Positions 18,501 through 27,444 are shown, numbered from the stretch's first letter. The stretch is 64,000 nt of DNA from Salisaeta longa DSM 21114 (GCF_000419585.1 NZ_ATTH01000001.1:2395001-2459000), one strand, 5' to 3'. A program made the numbers and translations. Notes: generated by a model from the sequence alone, not told the origin.

Positions 18501-19484
18501 CACCGAGCGGATGTACCGGATGCCGCCACCCACGTGCTGCACCAATCCGCGCCGGGTCCCAATCCACAGGTGGTTGTTGGCATCGCGCTGCAGGGCCGTC
18601 GGCTCGGCGTCGAGCGCGGCCACGCGCTGCACGGTCTGGTGCGCGTGGCTGTAGTACGCAACGGCCCCGCCTTGAAATACATAAACTCCTTCTTCTCCGC
18701 AGGCGAGCGTTGCTCTTGCGGGCAGCCCTTGTGCTTTTTCTTTGAGCGTGCGGATGGCCGGGGCCTCGGCATTGAATGCCAACAGCTGGCTTCCCCGCAC
18801 CACCCACCCGCGGCGCCCACTACAAATCTGCAGGTCGCCGTATTCTGCAGCCCCCTCCGAGGCGTCCGGAATGGCAGGATGCACGAATGAAACGCGGCCC
18901 GCGCGACTGACCCGGCCCAGCCCCTCCCCGCTGTTCAAGATCCAGAGGCGTTGCCGGGTATCCACCGCCGCGCCCCACACATTCGTCACGCCGCGCAGCG
19001 TTTTGTATCGAAACCGGGTGCGCGCCGGCTGGCCCGCACCGCGCGGCAGCGTCCACACGGCAAAGTCGGTTACGAAGCGCAACCGCTCGTTCTGAACGAC
19101 AATGTCGGTCACCGAGTGCTCGTCGAGCACCACGTAGCGCTGAACGCCCTGCAGGCGCACCTGCACGGCATCGTGGCCGATGCCGGCCCATACCGAACCG
19201 TCCGGCATCGGCCGCAATGCTGTTACGACATCCTTAGAAATAGCAGCAGGGAGCGCGACGGACCGAAAGCGGTGCCCATCGTACACCGCCAGCCCGTCGG
19301 CCGTCCCAATCCACAGCAGCCCGTTGCCTGTGCGGGCCAGGGCCGTGATGTGATTGTTGGGCAGCCCATCCTCGACCGTGTAGCGCTGTTGTGGGGGCTG
19401 TGCACGACTGCTAGGCCCCATCAGCGGAAAGCCAACGACGACGAGGCCCACGGCGGCAAGAAGGAAACGGCTCAAAAACTGCAT
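15594..19484 (-). CDS. Hybrid two-component system regulator (propeller sensor, kinase, receiver, AraC output)
   Basis: A 1296-aa single-chain signalling protein. In order: signal peptide (residues 1-29); a 14-bladed-type regulator propeller (about 32-620; blades marked by GLLWIGTADGLAVYDG and NHLWIGTRRGLVQHVGG); a Y_Y_Y domain (about 645-712); one membrane helix (722-741); a HisKA domain with the phospho-accepting histidine in FFAYISHEFRTPL at about 794; a HATPase with NLLSNALKYTPEGG and GTGLGLTLCKQLV; a receiver with Asp about 1099 in LVLSDVMMP; and an AraC helix-turn-helix at the end (LSRRQFTRRVKEATGEPP; VAEVAYAVGFKS). Such proteins sense a periplasmic ligand, often a glycan, and act on DNA directly. 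No polysaccharide locus is nearby, so its target set is open. Confidence 0.93.
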   Translation of the reverse strand: MQFLSRFLLAAVGLVVVGFPLMGPSSRAQPPQQRYTVEDGLPNNHITALARTGNGLLWIGTADGLAVYDGHRFRSVALPAAISKDVVTALRPMPDGSVWAGIGHDAVQVRLQGVQRYVVLDEHSVTDIVVQNERLRFVTDFAVWTLPRGAGQPARTRFRYKTLRGVTNVWGAAVDTRQRLWILNSGEGLGRVSRAGRVSFVHPAIPDASEGAAEYGDLQICSGRRGWVVRGSQLLAFNAEAPAIRTLKEKAQGLPARATLACGEEGVYVFQGGAVAYYSHAHQTVQRVAALDAEPTALQRDANNHLWIGTRRGLVQHVGGGIRYIRSVEGTRIRTGTGFRTMGTALWANTWGEGLLQLRPTRRRVTPGGHIRWVFAHSAEEALHALASPRRDWYRWTPDAGWVRQGVARGAVRGYVDSAGVGYFWHNNGLYRHVPTADTVRGLRLRAWSVDDSQHHLMGPSPTGDIILFDEGYLLRLQRPDGAVVDTLAWVPEHATSQGRRLHVDSAGRIWCPFRGSGVLRVDPSTGTAETLLEGTVVEKMTAAGDSLIMANTNNGLYVMDPATGAVVRHLTRADGLLANDVNGSRLLRDTLYVGHQTGVTLIPYQRFARYPARPTALLTGLEVGLHNRPLAASETLAVGDRTIGFSYTGVSLAYAHRVQYEVRLMPRDTTWRATQRSFTRFTDLPPGTYRFQVRARLGHRAAGPVASYVFTMPPHLYERWWVQGVIVLLLLGVALGGYRWRIRRYERRQTHLRRVVEERTRELAYEKEKTEAQAERLAALDEAKNRFFAYISHEFRTPLTLILNPLRDAFRAATHETATLPVKELRPIIDNAYRLERLVDQLLDLAKLDADEMTLDCQVVDVASLVARTAEAFASMAERQSIDLQVHQPSEAVPASVDVDKIEKIVTNLLSNALKYTPEGGRITVHVAREMHGAEPRVQLKVADTGPGIAPEAQHHIFERFAQAHASAADPPAGTGLGLTLCKQLVALHGGQIAVESTPGHGATFTVELPVEVSPDAACEDVAPALDAPAPHVAERPAAGDGAAESAAERILVVEDNAEMRAYLRDKLANQWEVRVAEGGAEGWSAVQDQPPALVLSDVMMPTFDGFELCRRIKADDDLRTIPVLLLTARASTDATVEGLSCGADDYIQKPFDIEELRQRIANHLAARAHLEAQYRSEVKVGATVVDAQDAPFAEQLLETINKHISNPDLTVGQLAEETALSRRQFTRRVKEATGEPPATFLRTYRLEQAQQLLDQTPETVAEVAYAVGFKSTSSFSRSFRKATGLSPTEYMEQA

Positions 19485-19687
19485 AGGAGCAATGCCAACC
19501 CGTCCATCAAGGAGAAAAAGCACCAAGCGCACTCGAACCTGGGCTGCGTGAAGCGAGCCGACCTAGCACGCGCTACCTTCGCGGTCTGGTGTTTTGACAC
19601 ATAGGACGCTGCAACATGGCGTGTCGTAACCACAGTTGCAAGTCGGAAGGGCTAGACTCGGTGTGGCGTGCACGTGTGCGCCGCGGA

Positions 19688-22600
19688 TTAGTCAGCGGGC
19701 ACACCTTCTTCGCAGGGCAGCTGCACCGTTACCGTGGTCCCTTCGCCTTTGGTGCTTTCGATGGCAATGGTTCCGTCGTGGGCCTCTACCAAGCGCTTGG
19801 TAATGGAAAGCCCCAGCCCTGTGCCTTCATACGTCCGGTTGGTGCCTTCCGACTCTTGCGTGAAGGCCTCGAAAATCGTTTCCATGAAGGCCTTGCTGAT
19901 GCCAATGCCGGTATCTTCCACCGCTATCGTCGCCCACCCATCGGTTCGCTCGGCGCGTACCTGCACGGTGCCGCCCGGCGGCGTAAACTTGATGGCGTTG
20001 CCCAGCAGGTTGGTAAGCACGCGTTCAATGGCATTTTTGTCGTAGGTCCCCTGTAGGGGCGCATCGGGAAGGTGGACGGTAAGGGTCACGTTGTTTTCAT
20101 CAGCCTGTGCCTCTAACATGGCCACGGTGTCGCGAATCAGCTCGCGGATGTCGAGGCGCTCGGTGTGCATGGCGTAGGCCTGCGCATCGAGGCGCGCTAA
20201 ATCGAGCACCGCATTCAGGGTGCGCAGCAGGCGGTTGCTGCTTTGGTGGATGAGGCGCGCAAAGCGTTCGTGCTCGGCCGCAAGCTCATCGGCGAGCACT
20301 TCCGAGAAGCCCAAAATGGCGGTGAGGGGCGTACGCACCTCGTGGCTCATGTTGGCCAGCATGGCGTTTTTGAGGCGCGCGGCTTCTTCGGCCTTGGTCT
20401 TGGCCTCTTGCAGCCCGCGCTCGTACGCCACGCGGTCGCTGATGTCGACGTAGGTGGCGTACACCTCGGGGCTGCGCCCCGACGACGTGCGTACGACGGC
20501 TTGTACTTCAAAATCGCGGTACCCCTCAACGGTCTTGCGGCGCACCTCTGCGCGCACCGCCCCTTCCTCCAGCAAGGTGCGGTTTAGGGCGCGGGCCTCG
20601 TCCATGGCCTCGGGTGCCAGCCTGCTGCACAGCTCAGGAGCCTCGGGAGCGTCGAACGTGCCAAAGGTTTCGCGGAAGGCCGGGTTGGCCGAATGAAACC
20701 GCATCCGATCCTCGTGCAGGCGCCCCTGCACCAGCGGAATGGGGAGCGCGTTAAAGAGGGTCGCCAGCCGGTCGCGCTCGTTGCGGAGCGCCTGGCTTGC
20801 TTCTTTTTGCTCCGTGATGTTGGGCCCGTGCCCTATGACGTATTCCACCGAGCCGTCCAGCCCAATGATGGGGCTGTGGGTGCGCCGGTAATAGCGCGGG
20901 CCGTCGGGGCCGGGAATCACCTCCTCAAACGTTTCCGCCTCTTGCGTGCGCGCGACCGATCGAATGGCAGCGTCGCGGCGCTTGCCTATCGCTTCCGGAA
21001 GTCCTCTACGCTGGCAGTACTCGGTGTTTGTACACCCTATGATCCAGTCGCGCACCTCGGGGTTGGAGACGCCGCTCTTGTTGACGTACACGAACCGCGC
21101 GTCTCGATCAAACACGGCGAGCTCTGTCGGAAGCGCGTCCAGGATCTGCTCGTAAAAGTTTTTGGTTTCTTTGACTTCTTGCTCGGCCACGCGCCGGCTT
21201 GTGATGTCTAGCAAGAGGCCGTTGTACACGGACACATCACTGTCGGCGTCGGGGGTTGAAGCTCCTTGCAGCCAGATGCGCTCTCCGTTCGGGTGGTCGT
21301 ACGGTATTTCAAAGGACCAGGGCTTCGGGTTGCGCACGCGGTCGGCAATGGAGGAAAGCAGCGTCGCGCGATGATCGGAGGGAACGCGCTCTATGAACGT
21401 CCCCAGCAAGTTTGGGCCGTTGGGGTCGAGGCCCAAAATGTCTTCGGCTGCTTCGCTCACATAGGGCAACGTGTAGGGCAGTGCCTCCACGCGATCAGGC
21501 GCTTCATGGTCGGTGGCTGGCACCTCCTCTGTGGCCTGGAACTGAAAGATGACGCCCGGCAGGCTGTTGGCCAGACCGCGCAGGCGGGCTTCGCTGCGGC
21601 GCAGCGCGCGCTCGGTGCGGCGCTGCTCGGTGATGTCGATGATGATGCCCTGATACGCCAGCACGTCGCCCTTCCACTGCGGGTTGGAGCGGCACTCCAG
21701 CCAGATCTTACGCCCGTCGGGCCGCACAAAGGGCGTCTCGTAGGTCCACGACTTTTGCATCTCCAGTGCCTGTTCGATGGACGTCTTCATCTGCTTCGGG
21801 TGCGGCGCCGGGAGGCAATCGACAAATCGCTCAAAAAATGTTTCGTACGGTTTAGGCGCGATGCCCAGGACCGACTCGGTCTGCGCGCTCACAAAGTCGG
21901 CCACGTACGAGCCATCGCGCGCAACTCGAAAATCGTACAACACGCCGGGCGTAGCTTCTGCCATGCCCCGCAACGTCGCCTTCGAACGGGTGTTGGTCTT
22001 CGGCGCTGCGTCGCCCGCCGCCCGGCGGGCGATGCCCATAACCGCCGGGTAGCCCAGGTAGGTGGTGGACTGCAGGCGCGCTTCGGTTTCTACGGGTGCT
22101 CCATCGGCACGGCGCAAGGTAAGCGTGCACCGGCGCGACCGGCCGTTGTGCACCGTCTTGATCATGCGGCGCACATCTGCCGTGGTGTGGGTTCCAGTAT
22201 CGAGAACTTGATAGAGCGAACGGTTCAAAAGCTTCGTGATGCGCTGTTGCAGCAAGGTGGCCAGCGACGCATTCACATCCACAAACCGTCCATCACGAGA
22301 CACGACAAACACGGCATCGCCCGCATCGTCGATCATCTTGCGATAGGTGCTCGTACGGATGTCTTCGCCACCCCGCGACATGTGCGCGGTAAAGGCATCA
22401 CTCACGGTACGCGCTACATCACGCAACCGCCGCTGGCGCTTTTCATCTGAAGACGAGCGGGCATGCCCCCAGAGCGACAGCGCGCCAAAGCACCGCCCCG
22501 TGTCGTCTTTCAGTGCGATGCCCCCCACACACCGGAGCTGCGAGGTTGAACGCAGAAACATAGGCCGCCCGGTGTCTTCTTGCTGCGCCGCAGACTTAAG

Positions 22601-22834
22601 CGCGTCTGGCCCCACCGCGTCGCCCGATGCGGCAATGCGCGCGCACAGCTCGGCACTGGGGTCTACGTCCTCGCCGGCATGGGCCACGGTGTACCATGCG
22701 GCATCGGCCATATGAACGGAAATGGCGACCCCCCTGCACGAAAATGAACGATGTGCTAAGCGCGCAATGCGTGCCGCCGCTTCTTGAAAACCGAAGCTCA
22801 GCGCATCAATGCTGCGCGTGTTGGCGCGACCCAT
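19688..22834 (-). CDS. Soluble multi-PAS sensor histidine kinase
   Basis: The 1048-aa protein has an N-terminal GAF-like domain (residues 1-150), five PAS/PAC modules (about 161-270, 285-403, 410-547, 556-675, 685-802), a HisKA domain with the histidine in LANMSHEVRTPLTAILG at 831, and a HATPase with NLLGNAIKFTPPGG, VEDTGIGISKAFM and GTGLGLSITKRLVEAHDG. There is no clear membrane helix, so it should act in the cytoplasm on internal cues such as redox, light or small ligands. It carries no receiver or output domain and no partner regulator gene is adjacent, so it is an orphan kinase. It is separated by about 200 bp from the hybrid regulator gene downstream. Confidence 0.92.
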   Translation of the reverse strand: MGRANTRSIDALSFGFQEAAARIARLAHRSFSCRGVAISVHMADAAWYTVAHAGEDVDPSAELCARIAASGDAVGPDALKSAAQQEDTGRPMFLRSTSQLRCVGGIALKDDTGRCFGALSLWGHARSSSDEKRQRRLRDVARTVSDAFTAHMSRGGEDIRTSTYRKMIDDAGDAVFVVSRDGRFVDVNASLATLLQQRITKLLNRSLYQVLDTGTHTTADVRRMIKTVHNGRSRRCTLTLRRADGAPVETEARLQSTTYLGYPAVMGIARRAAGDAAPKTNTRSKATLRGMAEATPGVLYDFRVARDGSYVADFVSAQTESVLGIAPKPYETFFERFVDCLPAPHPKQMKTSIEQALEMQKSWTYETPFVRPDGRKIWLECRSNPQWKGDVLAYQGIIIDITEQRRTERALRRSEARLRGLANSLPGVIFQFQATEEVPATDHEAPDRVEALPYTLPYVSEAAEDILGLDPNGPNLLGTFIERVPSDHRATLLSSIADRVRNPKPWSFEIPYDHPNGERIWLQGASTPDADSDVSVYNGLLLDITSRRVAEQEVKETKNFYEQILDALPTELAVFDRDARFVYVNKSGVSNPEVRDWIIGCTNTEYCQRRGLPEAIGKRRDAAIRSVARTQEAETFEEVIPGPDGPRYYRRTHSPIIGLDGSVEYVIGHGPNITEQKEASQALRNERDRLATLFNALPIPLVQGRLHEDRMRFHSANPAFRETFGTFDAPEAPELCSRLAPEAMDEARALNRTLLEEGAVRAEVRRKTVEGYRDFEVQAVVRTSSGRSPEVYATYVDISDRVAYERGLQEAKTKAEEAARLKNAMLANMSHEVRTPLTAILGFSEVLADELAAEHERFARLIHQSSNRLLRTLNAVLDLARLDAQAYAMHTERLDIRELIRDTVAMLEAQADENNVTLTVHLPDAPLQGTYDKNAIERVLTNLLGNAIKFTPPGGTVQVRAERTDGWATIAVEDTGIGISKAFMETIFEAFTQESEGTNRTYEGTGLGLSITKRLVEAHDGTIAIESTKGEGTTVTVQLPCEEGVPAD

Positions 22835-23128
22835 GGTTGTTCATGAAGAGCCAAGAAAAGACATCGGAAAAGCATCAAACGTCCGCCCAGGCAGACGTGC
22901 GTTGCAGCCACGTCTACGGCATGCCCCGCCTGCCGAGTGGTCCCATCCGGAGCCTGATGCGCGCCGCAGCCCGGCACGCAGAAAAGTGGACGATGCGATT
23001 TTTTATACTATGTTCGGCGTCAATAAACTACACAATAATTTCGATATGAGGCCAGGTGATAATACCAAGTTTGGATGAAGCTTTCGGCGGTATCCGGCCT
23101 TTCAGGAAATGGGCTGCGCCTTTTGGCT
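22835..23128. promoter_or_regulatory. Upstream region of the multi-PAS kinase gene
   Basis: A 294-bp gene-free stretch between the 3' end of the sugar dehydrogenase gene and the start of the kinase gene, both on the minus strand. The part at 22995-23060 is strongly AT-rich and is the likely promoter-bearing segment. I see no repeat or hairpin that can be named. Confidence 0.3.
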
Positions 23129-24328
23129 TTATTGCACGGGCTCAAGGCGGTAGAGGGCACCATTTTCAGCGTCTTCAAGCAGGTACAAGTACCCATCGGG
23201 GCCGGTCGCTACGTCCCGGATGCGGCCAAGCTCGGCGAACAGGAGGCGTTCTTGATGGGCAACCTCGGTGCTGTCCAGCACAATGCGCCGCACCTGCTGA
23301 CGGGCTAGGGCGCCCAAGAAGATCTGATTTTTCCAGTTCGGAAATTTGTCACCGGTGTAAAAGGCCATGCCCGACGGGGCAATCGAGGGATCCCAAAACA
23401 CAACAGGCTGCACAACTCCCGGTGCTTCGGTTTGCCCGATGGGGCGATGCGGTGAGGTGTACGTTTCGCCGTAACTCACCTTCGGCCACCCGTAATTATT
23501 GCCCGGCTCAATCAGGTTGAGCTCGTCTCCACCGTAGGGCCCATGCTCGTGCTGCCACACGTCGCCGGTTTCGGGATGAATGGCCATGCCCTGCTGGTTG
23601 CGATGGCCGTAGGTGTACACCTCGGGGCGCGCGTTGGGCTGCCCCACGAACGGGTTGTCTTGCGGAACGCTGCCGTCTAGGTTGAGGCGTACGGTGGTGC
23701 CGATGGAGTGGTGGTTGCCCGGTATCTCGACGGTTTCCTCCCGCCGCTGCCCGCGCTCACCAAGCGTTACGAGGAGCGTTCCATCGCCAGGAAAAACAAT
23801 GCGCGATCCAAAGTGGTAATCGGGCGCCAGAAACGGCGTTTGCTTGTACAGTACCTCGCGGTTCGTCAGGCGGGCCCCGTCAAGCTTTGCGCGTGCCAGC
23901 ACCGTGCCGCCCACGTCGCCCTCGCGGGCCGAGTAGGTCATGTACATCCAGCCGTCCGTCGCGTAGTTGGGGCCGACCGCAATGTCGAGCAGCCCGCCCT
24001 GGTTTTCATCCCACACGTCGGGCACGTTGGCCACCGATTGGAGCGTCCCGTTGGTAACCAGTTGCAGGCGGCCGGTGCGCTCGGTGATGAGCATGCGCCC
24101 GTCCGGCAGCCAGTCGATCGCCCAGGGATGCACAAGGCCTTCCAGCACGCGCACCACCCGGAACGTCTCCTCTTCTGATGTGACACGCGCCAGCACAACC
24201 TCCGGATCGGACGGCGCGGCCACCGGATCGGCGGTTGCCTGCGACGACGGCGCGCCCGATTCACTTGCGCACCCGGTACTCAAGAGAACCAGGACGAGGG
24301 CGAAGCAAAGGGAACCAGCGTAGCGCAT
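23129..24328 (-). CDS. PQQ-dependent sugar dehydrogenase (aldose/sorbosone type), lipoprotein
   Basis: A 399-aa protein with a lipobox leader (LCFALVLVLLSTGC). The mature part is a six-bladed beta-propeller of the GSDH family. It has LVHPWAIDWLPDGRMLITER near residue 65, DENQGGLLDIAVGPN near 107, a DYHFGSRIVFPGDGTLLVTLGER block near 167, the calcium/PQQ-site NHHSIGTTVRLNLDGSVPQDNPF near 205, YTYGHRNQQGMAIHP near 239, HEHGPYGGDELNLI near 260 and NYGWPKVSYGETY near 278. Family members oxidise aldoses in the periplasm using PQQ. No PQQ synthesis genes are in the window. The substrate cannot be told from sequence. Confidence 0.9.
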   Translation of the reverse strand: MRYAGSLCFALVLVLLSTGCASESGAPSSQATADPVAAPSDPEVVLARVTSEEETFRVVRVLEGLVHPWAIDWLPDGRMLITERTGRLQLVTNGTLQSVANVPDVWDENQGGLLDIAVGPNYATDGWMYMTYSAREGDVGGTVLARAKLDGARLTNREVLYKQTPFLAPDYHFGSRIVFPGDGTLLVTLGERGQRREETVEIPGNHHSIGTTVRLNLDGSVPQDNPFVGQPNARPEVYTYGHRNQQGMAIHPETGDVWQHEHGPYGGDELNLIEPGNNYGWPKVSYGETYTSPHRPIGQTEAPGVVQPVVFWDPSIAPSGMAFYTGDKFPNWKNQIFLGALARQQVRRIVLDSTEVAHQERLLFAELGRIRDVATGPDGYLYLLEDAENGALYRLEPVQ

Positions 24329-24445
24329 GACATACGGGCAGTTAAACCAGCAGGACGGATGGATTGCGCAACATACGAGGCAGCGCGGCGGCCGTCAATA
24401 GCGCGCGCGCCGGGCGGGCATCGGTCACAAAGGAATTACGACCCG

Positions 24446-24919
24446 CTACGTCCCATCTGCAAAGAGCGCCGCGATAACGGCCAGAAGCCCCGTGTACACC
24501 GCCGAGCCCAACCACACGCTGTTGACGAGCACAGCGTTGCTGCTTTCTGTTTGCAGCGCCAGCAGAATAACCACGAGTCCGTTATGAAAGAGCGCAATCA
24601 CAAGCCCTCCCAAAAAGGCCTGCTGCACCTGAATGCGCAGTGCCTCGCGGTCGTCTAGGGCAACGGCGCCCAACAAAAATCCGATGAGCGTCTTCACCAG
24701 CGCATAGATGCCCCAGGTGCCGTAGATGACGTCCATCGCCAGGCCCAGCGCAAACCCCATGACGGCGCCCGCCCGCCGGTTGGTGCGCAGGGCATACCAC
24801 GCCAAGAAGAGAAGGGGCGCATCCGGTACGCTATTCCAAATCGCCAACCGCCCCAGCACCAGCCATTGGGCCAGCATCACAGCAACAGCAGCCAGCAGAC
24901 GACGGGGCGAAAGGGCCAT
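24446..24919 (-). CDS. mreD: Rod shape-determining protein MreD
   Basis: A 157-aa integral membrane protein with about five helices (LLAAVAVMLAQWLVLGRLAI; APLLFLAWYAL; AVMGFALGLAMDVIYGTWGI; LIGFLLGAVAL; FLGGLVIALFHNGLVVILLAL and a last one). The GFALGLAMDVIYGTWGIYAL segment near residues 55-75 is the characteristic part of MreD. MreD works with MreB and MreC in the elongasome that inserts wall material along the cell side. MreC is not upstream here; instead the gene follows a DacB-type carboxypeptidase by 15 bp, which supports a cell-wall role and a common transcript. Confidence 0.78.
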   Translation of the reverse strand: MALSPRRLLAAVAVMLAQWLVLGRLAIWNSVPDAPLLFLAWYALRTNRRAGAVMGFALGLAMDVIYGTWGIYALVKTLIGFLLGAVALDDREALRIQVQQAFLGGLVIALFHNGLVVILLALQTESSNAVLVNSVWLGSAVYTGLLAVIAALFADGT

Positions 24920-24934
24920 GCAAGCGTGGCGGAA

Positions 24935-26386
24935 TTAGCGGGTGGTTGTGGTGGCGAGGGTGCGCACGATGTCGTCGATGGTACGCGTGACAAGGTACGA
25001 GCCGCCCACATAGTTATTGGCGATGATGCAAAAGACCACGCGGTTGTCGTTGGGGCGGGTGACGTACCCGCTGAGGGCTCGCACGAAGCGAAGCGACCCC
25101 GTTTTGGCCCGGATGGGAATGTGGGCGAGCCGATAATCGAGCGTGGTGTTCCGCTCGCCGCCCGCGGGCAACGAAGCCATAAAGGCTTCGCGCTCGCTGT
25201 CCCGCGCCATGTGCACGAGCAGCTTGCCCATAGCCTGCGGCGTAACCATGTTTTTGCGCGATAGCCCCGACCCGTCGTACACCTCCACGCGCCCGGGCGG
25301 AACCCCGGCACGGCGCAGCAGCGCCTCGGTGCGCGCCGCCCCGCCACGCGCCGATCCGCCCCACCCGTACGTGCGCATCAGCTGCTCGGCGTAAAAGTTG
25401 TTGCTCTCTTTGTTGGTTGCTTCAATGATGTCGCGCAGGGGAGGCGATACCGATACAAACAACGGATCGGCCGTCGGGGGCTCGTCTGCCAGGTCATCGA
25501 TGTCAATGAGGGTGAGCGCCGTCTCGATGCCCGCATCGTGCAGGCGGTCTACGAAGCTCTGCAGCGTGAAGGTGGTCGGGTTGGTAACGGGCACATTTGT
25601 TATGCCACGGTAAGAGCGGGCCACGGTGCCGGTCAGGCGAATGGTGTTGCCCCGAAACGTGCGCTCAACCTGCACGGTGCTTCCGCGCCAGCGGCGGCTT
25701 GTGGTGGCGTCATTGCGGATCGTTACAGCGCCTTCGGGGCGCACGGACACGGCGGGCGGGCGGCCGGGCCGCGTGGCCGCGATGCGCACGGCCACCACGT
25801 TGTCGCGGTACGACAGCCCCCCGGCAGGCACGCCCATGTACCGGCCGGCCTGCTCGGTGACGTAATCAATATCCCAGCCCTCGGGGTACGCGCGGTCATC
25901 GAAGACGTCGTCGTCGCCGATGAGGCGCCCCTCAAGCCGCGTAACGCCCATGCGTGCCAAACGCTCTGCCCAGGCTTCGAGCGGGTCGCCACCGCCCATC
26001 TCGTAGCTTCCAAAGGTCGGATCGCCCGACCCGTCAATCACAAAATCGCCGCGCATCACCGTGCCCGCAACGCGCCCGTCAAACCGAAGCTCGGTTTGGT
26101 ACCGATAGGTACTGCCCAGCGTGCTGAGCGCGGTGGCGGTTGTGAGCACTTTTTGGTTTGAGGCTGGCAGAAAGGCTTTCTGGGCATTGTGACCATACAG
26201 CATGCGCCCGGTGGTGGCGTCGGCTATGTACACGCCCCAAAAGGTATCTTCGGCGTTCCAGCGCGTAAGCAGGCGATTCACTTGTTCGGCCAATGGAGCG
26301 ACCGGCGGGCGGGCACCCAACACCAAACTTCCACCCACCAGTACCAACAGCGCGAGGGCGCGTCGCCCCATCCAATGCCCCATCAT
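24935..26386 (-). CDS. dacB: D-alanyl-D-alanine carboxypeptidase/endopeptidase (DacB/PBP4 type)
   Basis: A 483-aa periplasmic enzyme of peptidase family S13. After a signal peptide (RRALALLVLVGGSLVLGARP) come the three penicillin-binding motifs: SxxK as SNQK in FLPASNQKVLTTATAL near residue 80, SxN as SNN in ATNKESNNFYAEQLMR near 327 and KTG in IRAKTGSLRFVRALSGY near 434. The long insert between the first two motifs is typical of class C PBP4 enzymes. It trims or cleaves peptidoglycan cross-links. The mreD gene follows 15 bp downstream, so the pair likely forms a wall-growth operon. Confidence 0.92.
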   Translation of the reverse strand: MMGHWMGRRALALLVLVGGSLVLGARPPVAPLAEQVNRLLTRWNAEDTFWGVYIADATTGRMLYGHNAQKAFLPASNQKVLTTATALSTLGSTYRYQTELRFDGRVAGTVMRGDFVIDGSGDPTFGSYEMGGGDPLEAWAERLARMGVTRLEGRLIGDDDVFDDRAYPEGWDIDYVTEQAGRYMGVPAGGLSYRDNVVAVRIAATRPGRPPAVSVRPEGAVTIRNDATTSRRWRGSTVQVERTFRGNTIRLTGTVARSYRGITNVPVTNPTTFTLQSFVDRLHDAGIETALTLIDIDDLADEPPTADPLFVSVSPPLRDIIEATNKESNNFYAEQLMRTYGWGGSARGGAARTEALLRRAGVPPGRVEVYDGSGLSRKNMVTPQAMGKLLVHMARDSEREAFMASLPAGGERNTTLDYRLAHIPIRAKTGSLRFVRALSGYVTRPNDNRVVFCIIANNYVGGSYLVTRTIDDIVRTLATTTTR

Positions 26387-26428
26387 GCCCCACTCTGTCC
26401 GTTCATTGCCTTGCTGGAACCTGCCAAA

Positions 26429-26447
26429 CGCCCTCTGGTAGAGGGCG
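26429..26447. other. Small hairpin between divergent dacB and DUF3098 genes
   Basis: CGCCCTC and GAGGGCG form a perfect 7-bp stem with a 5-nt loop. It sits between two genes that read away from each other, so it is not placed as a terminator. It may be in a 5' untranslated leader. No function can be assigned. Confidence 0.3.
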
Positions 26448-26515
26448 CACGTGAGTCGTGCGGCTCACGGTCTGCATGGTTGGCTCTTTCAAGCAGTACT
26501 TGATCTCCAGGTTTC

Positions 26516-26770
26516 ATGGCTCAATCGCCCAGTGGCTCGCGCAGCCGACGCTCGCGCAGCAACACCCCCGTCTTTCAGCAGCGCAACTACACGCTCCTGC
26601 TCGTTGGGCTGGTGTGCATTGTCCTGGGCTTCGGGCTGATGCGCCTGGAGAATGAGTTTTTGGGCGTGATTTCGCTCTACGTAGCCCCTCTCATCATCCT
26701 CTTTGGCTACCTCGAAATCATCTACGCCATTTTGTGGCGCCCGGCCCGGCCCGACGACGCCGAAGCATAG
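26516..26770 (+). CDS. DUF3098 family small membrane protein
   Basis: The 84-aa protein begins with a basic Ser/Arg-rich tail (SGSRSRRSRSNTP), then FQQRNYTLLLVGLVCIVLGF as a first membrane helix and LYVAPLIILFGYLEIIYAIL as a second. The NYxLLLxGLxxIxxGF start and the VAPxxxLxGxxxEIYAI end are the DUF3098 pattern known from Bacteroidota-type genomes. The function is not known; in many relatives it lies close to cell-division genes. Here it is alone, divergent from dacB and convergent with ndk. Confidence 0.75.
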   Translation: MAQSPSGSRSRRSRSNTPVFQQRNYTLLLVGLVCIVLGFGLMRLENEFLGVISLYVAPLIILFGYLEIIYAILWRPARPDDAEA

Positions 26771-26800
26771 CGCCGCCGAGCCGTGCACGCGCGGTTGCGC

Positions 26801-27229
26801 TTACCCGTTGGCCACGATTTCGTGCTCCGGGAAGAAGTAGGCGGCTTCCTTCTTGCCGTTTGCTACCGAGTCGGAGCCGTGCACGATGTTTTCCCCAATC
26901 GAGTCGGCAAAGTCGCTCCGGATGGTTCCGTCGTCTGCCTCCGATGGATCGGTGGCACCGATGAGCGTGCGGAAGTCGGCAATGGCGTTTTCTTTCTCTA
27001 GCACCACCGGCACGCAGGGCCCGCTCGACATGAAGTCGGTCAGGCTGTCAAAGAACGGTTTGCCTTCGTGTACGGCGTAGAAGCCCTCCGCCTCTTTCTT
27101 GGTAAGCTGCATCATCTTGAGCGCGCGCAGCGTGAAGCCGGCATCTTGAATGCGCCGCAGCACTTCGCCCACGAGCGCCTTGCGTACGCAGTCGGGCTTG
27201 AGAATGGCGAGCGTTCGTTCGGTAGCCAT
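26801..27229 (-). CDS. ndk: Nucleoside diphosphate kinase
   Basis: A 142-aa protein of standard Ndk length. It begins [20 protein letters not shown], shows [20 protein letters not shown] with the nucleotide-binding segment, and has the active-site histidine in [20 protein letters not shown] near residue 118. It transfers the gamma-phosphate between nucleoside triphosphates and diphosphates through a phosphohistidine. It is monocistronic in appearance. A 7-bp inverted repeat and the gene for a FadL-like protein lie upstream on the other strand. Confidence 0.97.
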   Translation of the reverse strand: MATERTLAILKPDCVRKALVGEVLRRIQDAGFTLRALKMMQLTKKEAEGFYAVHEGKPFFDSLTDFMSSGPCVPVVLEKENAIADFRTLIGATDPSEADDGTIRSDFADSIGENIVHGSDSVANGKKEAAYFFPEHEIVANG

Positions 27230-27330
27230 CGTTCGGTTTGCTTATTGGTTCGTAAAAGAGTCGTTGGTTCCTGTACGACAGCTGCAACACGAAGGTGACG
27301 GCGCGGTGTTAGGCATCCGTGAATCTTTTT

Positions 27331-27356
27331 CACAGGTGACGGTAATACGACCTGTG
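27331..27356. promoter_or_regulatory. Inverted repeat upstream of the FadL-like gene
   Basis: CACAGGT and ACCTGTG form perfect 7-bp arms around a 12-nt spacer in the divergent region between ndk and the FadL-like gene, about 90 bp before the latter's start. The spacing of about two helical turns between arm centres fits an operator for a dimeric regulator. The regulator is unknown. Confidence 0.35.
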
Positions 27357-27444
27357 TGTTACCCCACGCGCACCCCGTGCGGCTTCTGAAATGCCTTGCG
27401 ATGTATCCAAGCGGCTCGTCGTTTTCAAACCTCTGGTGATCCCC

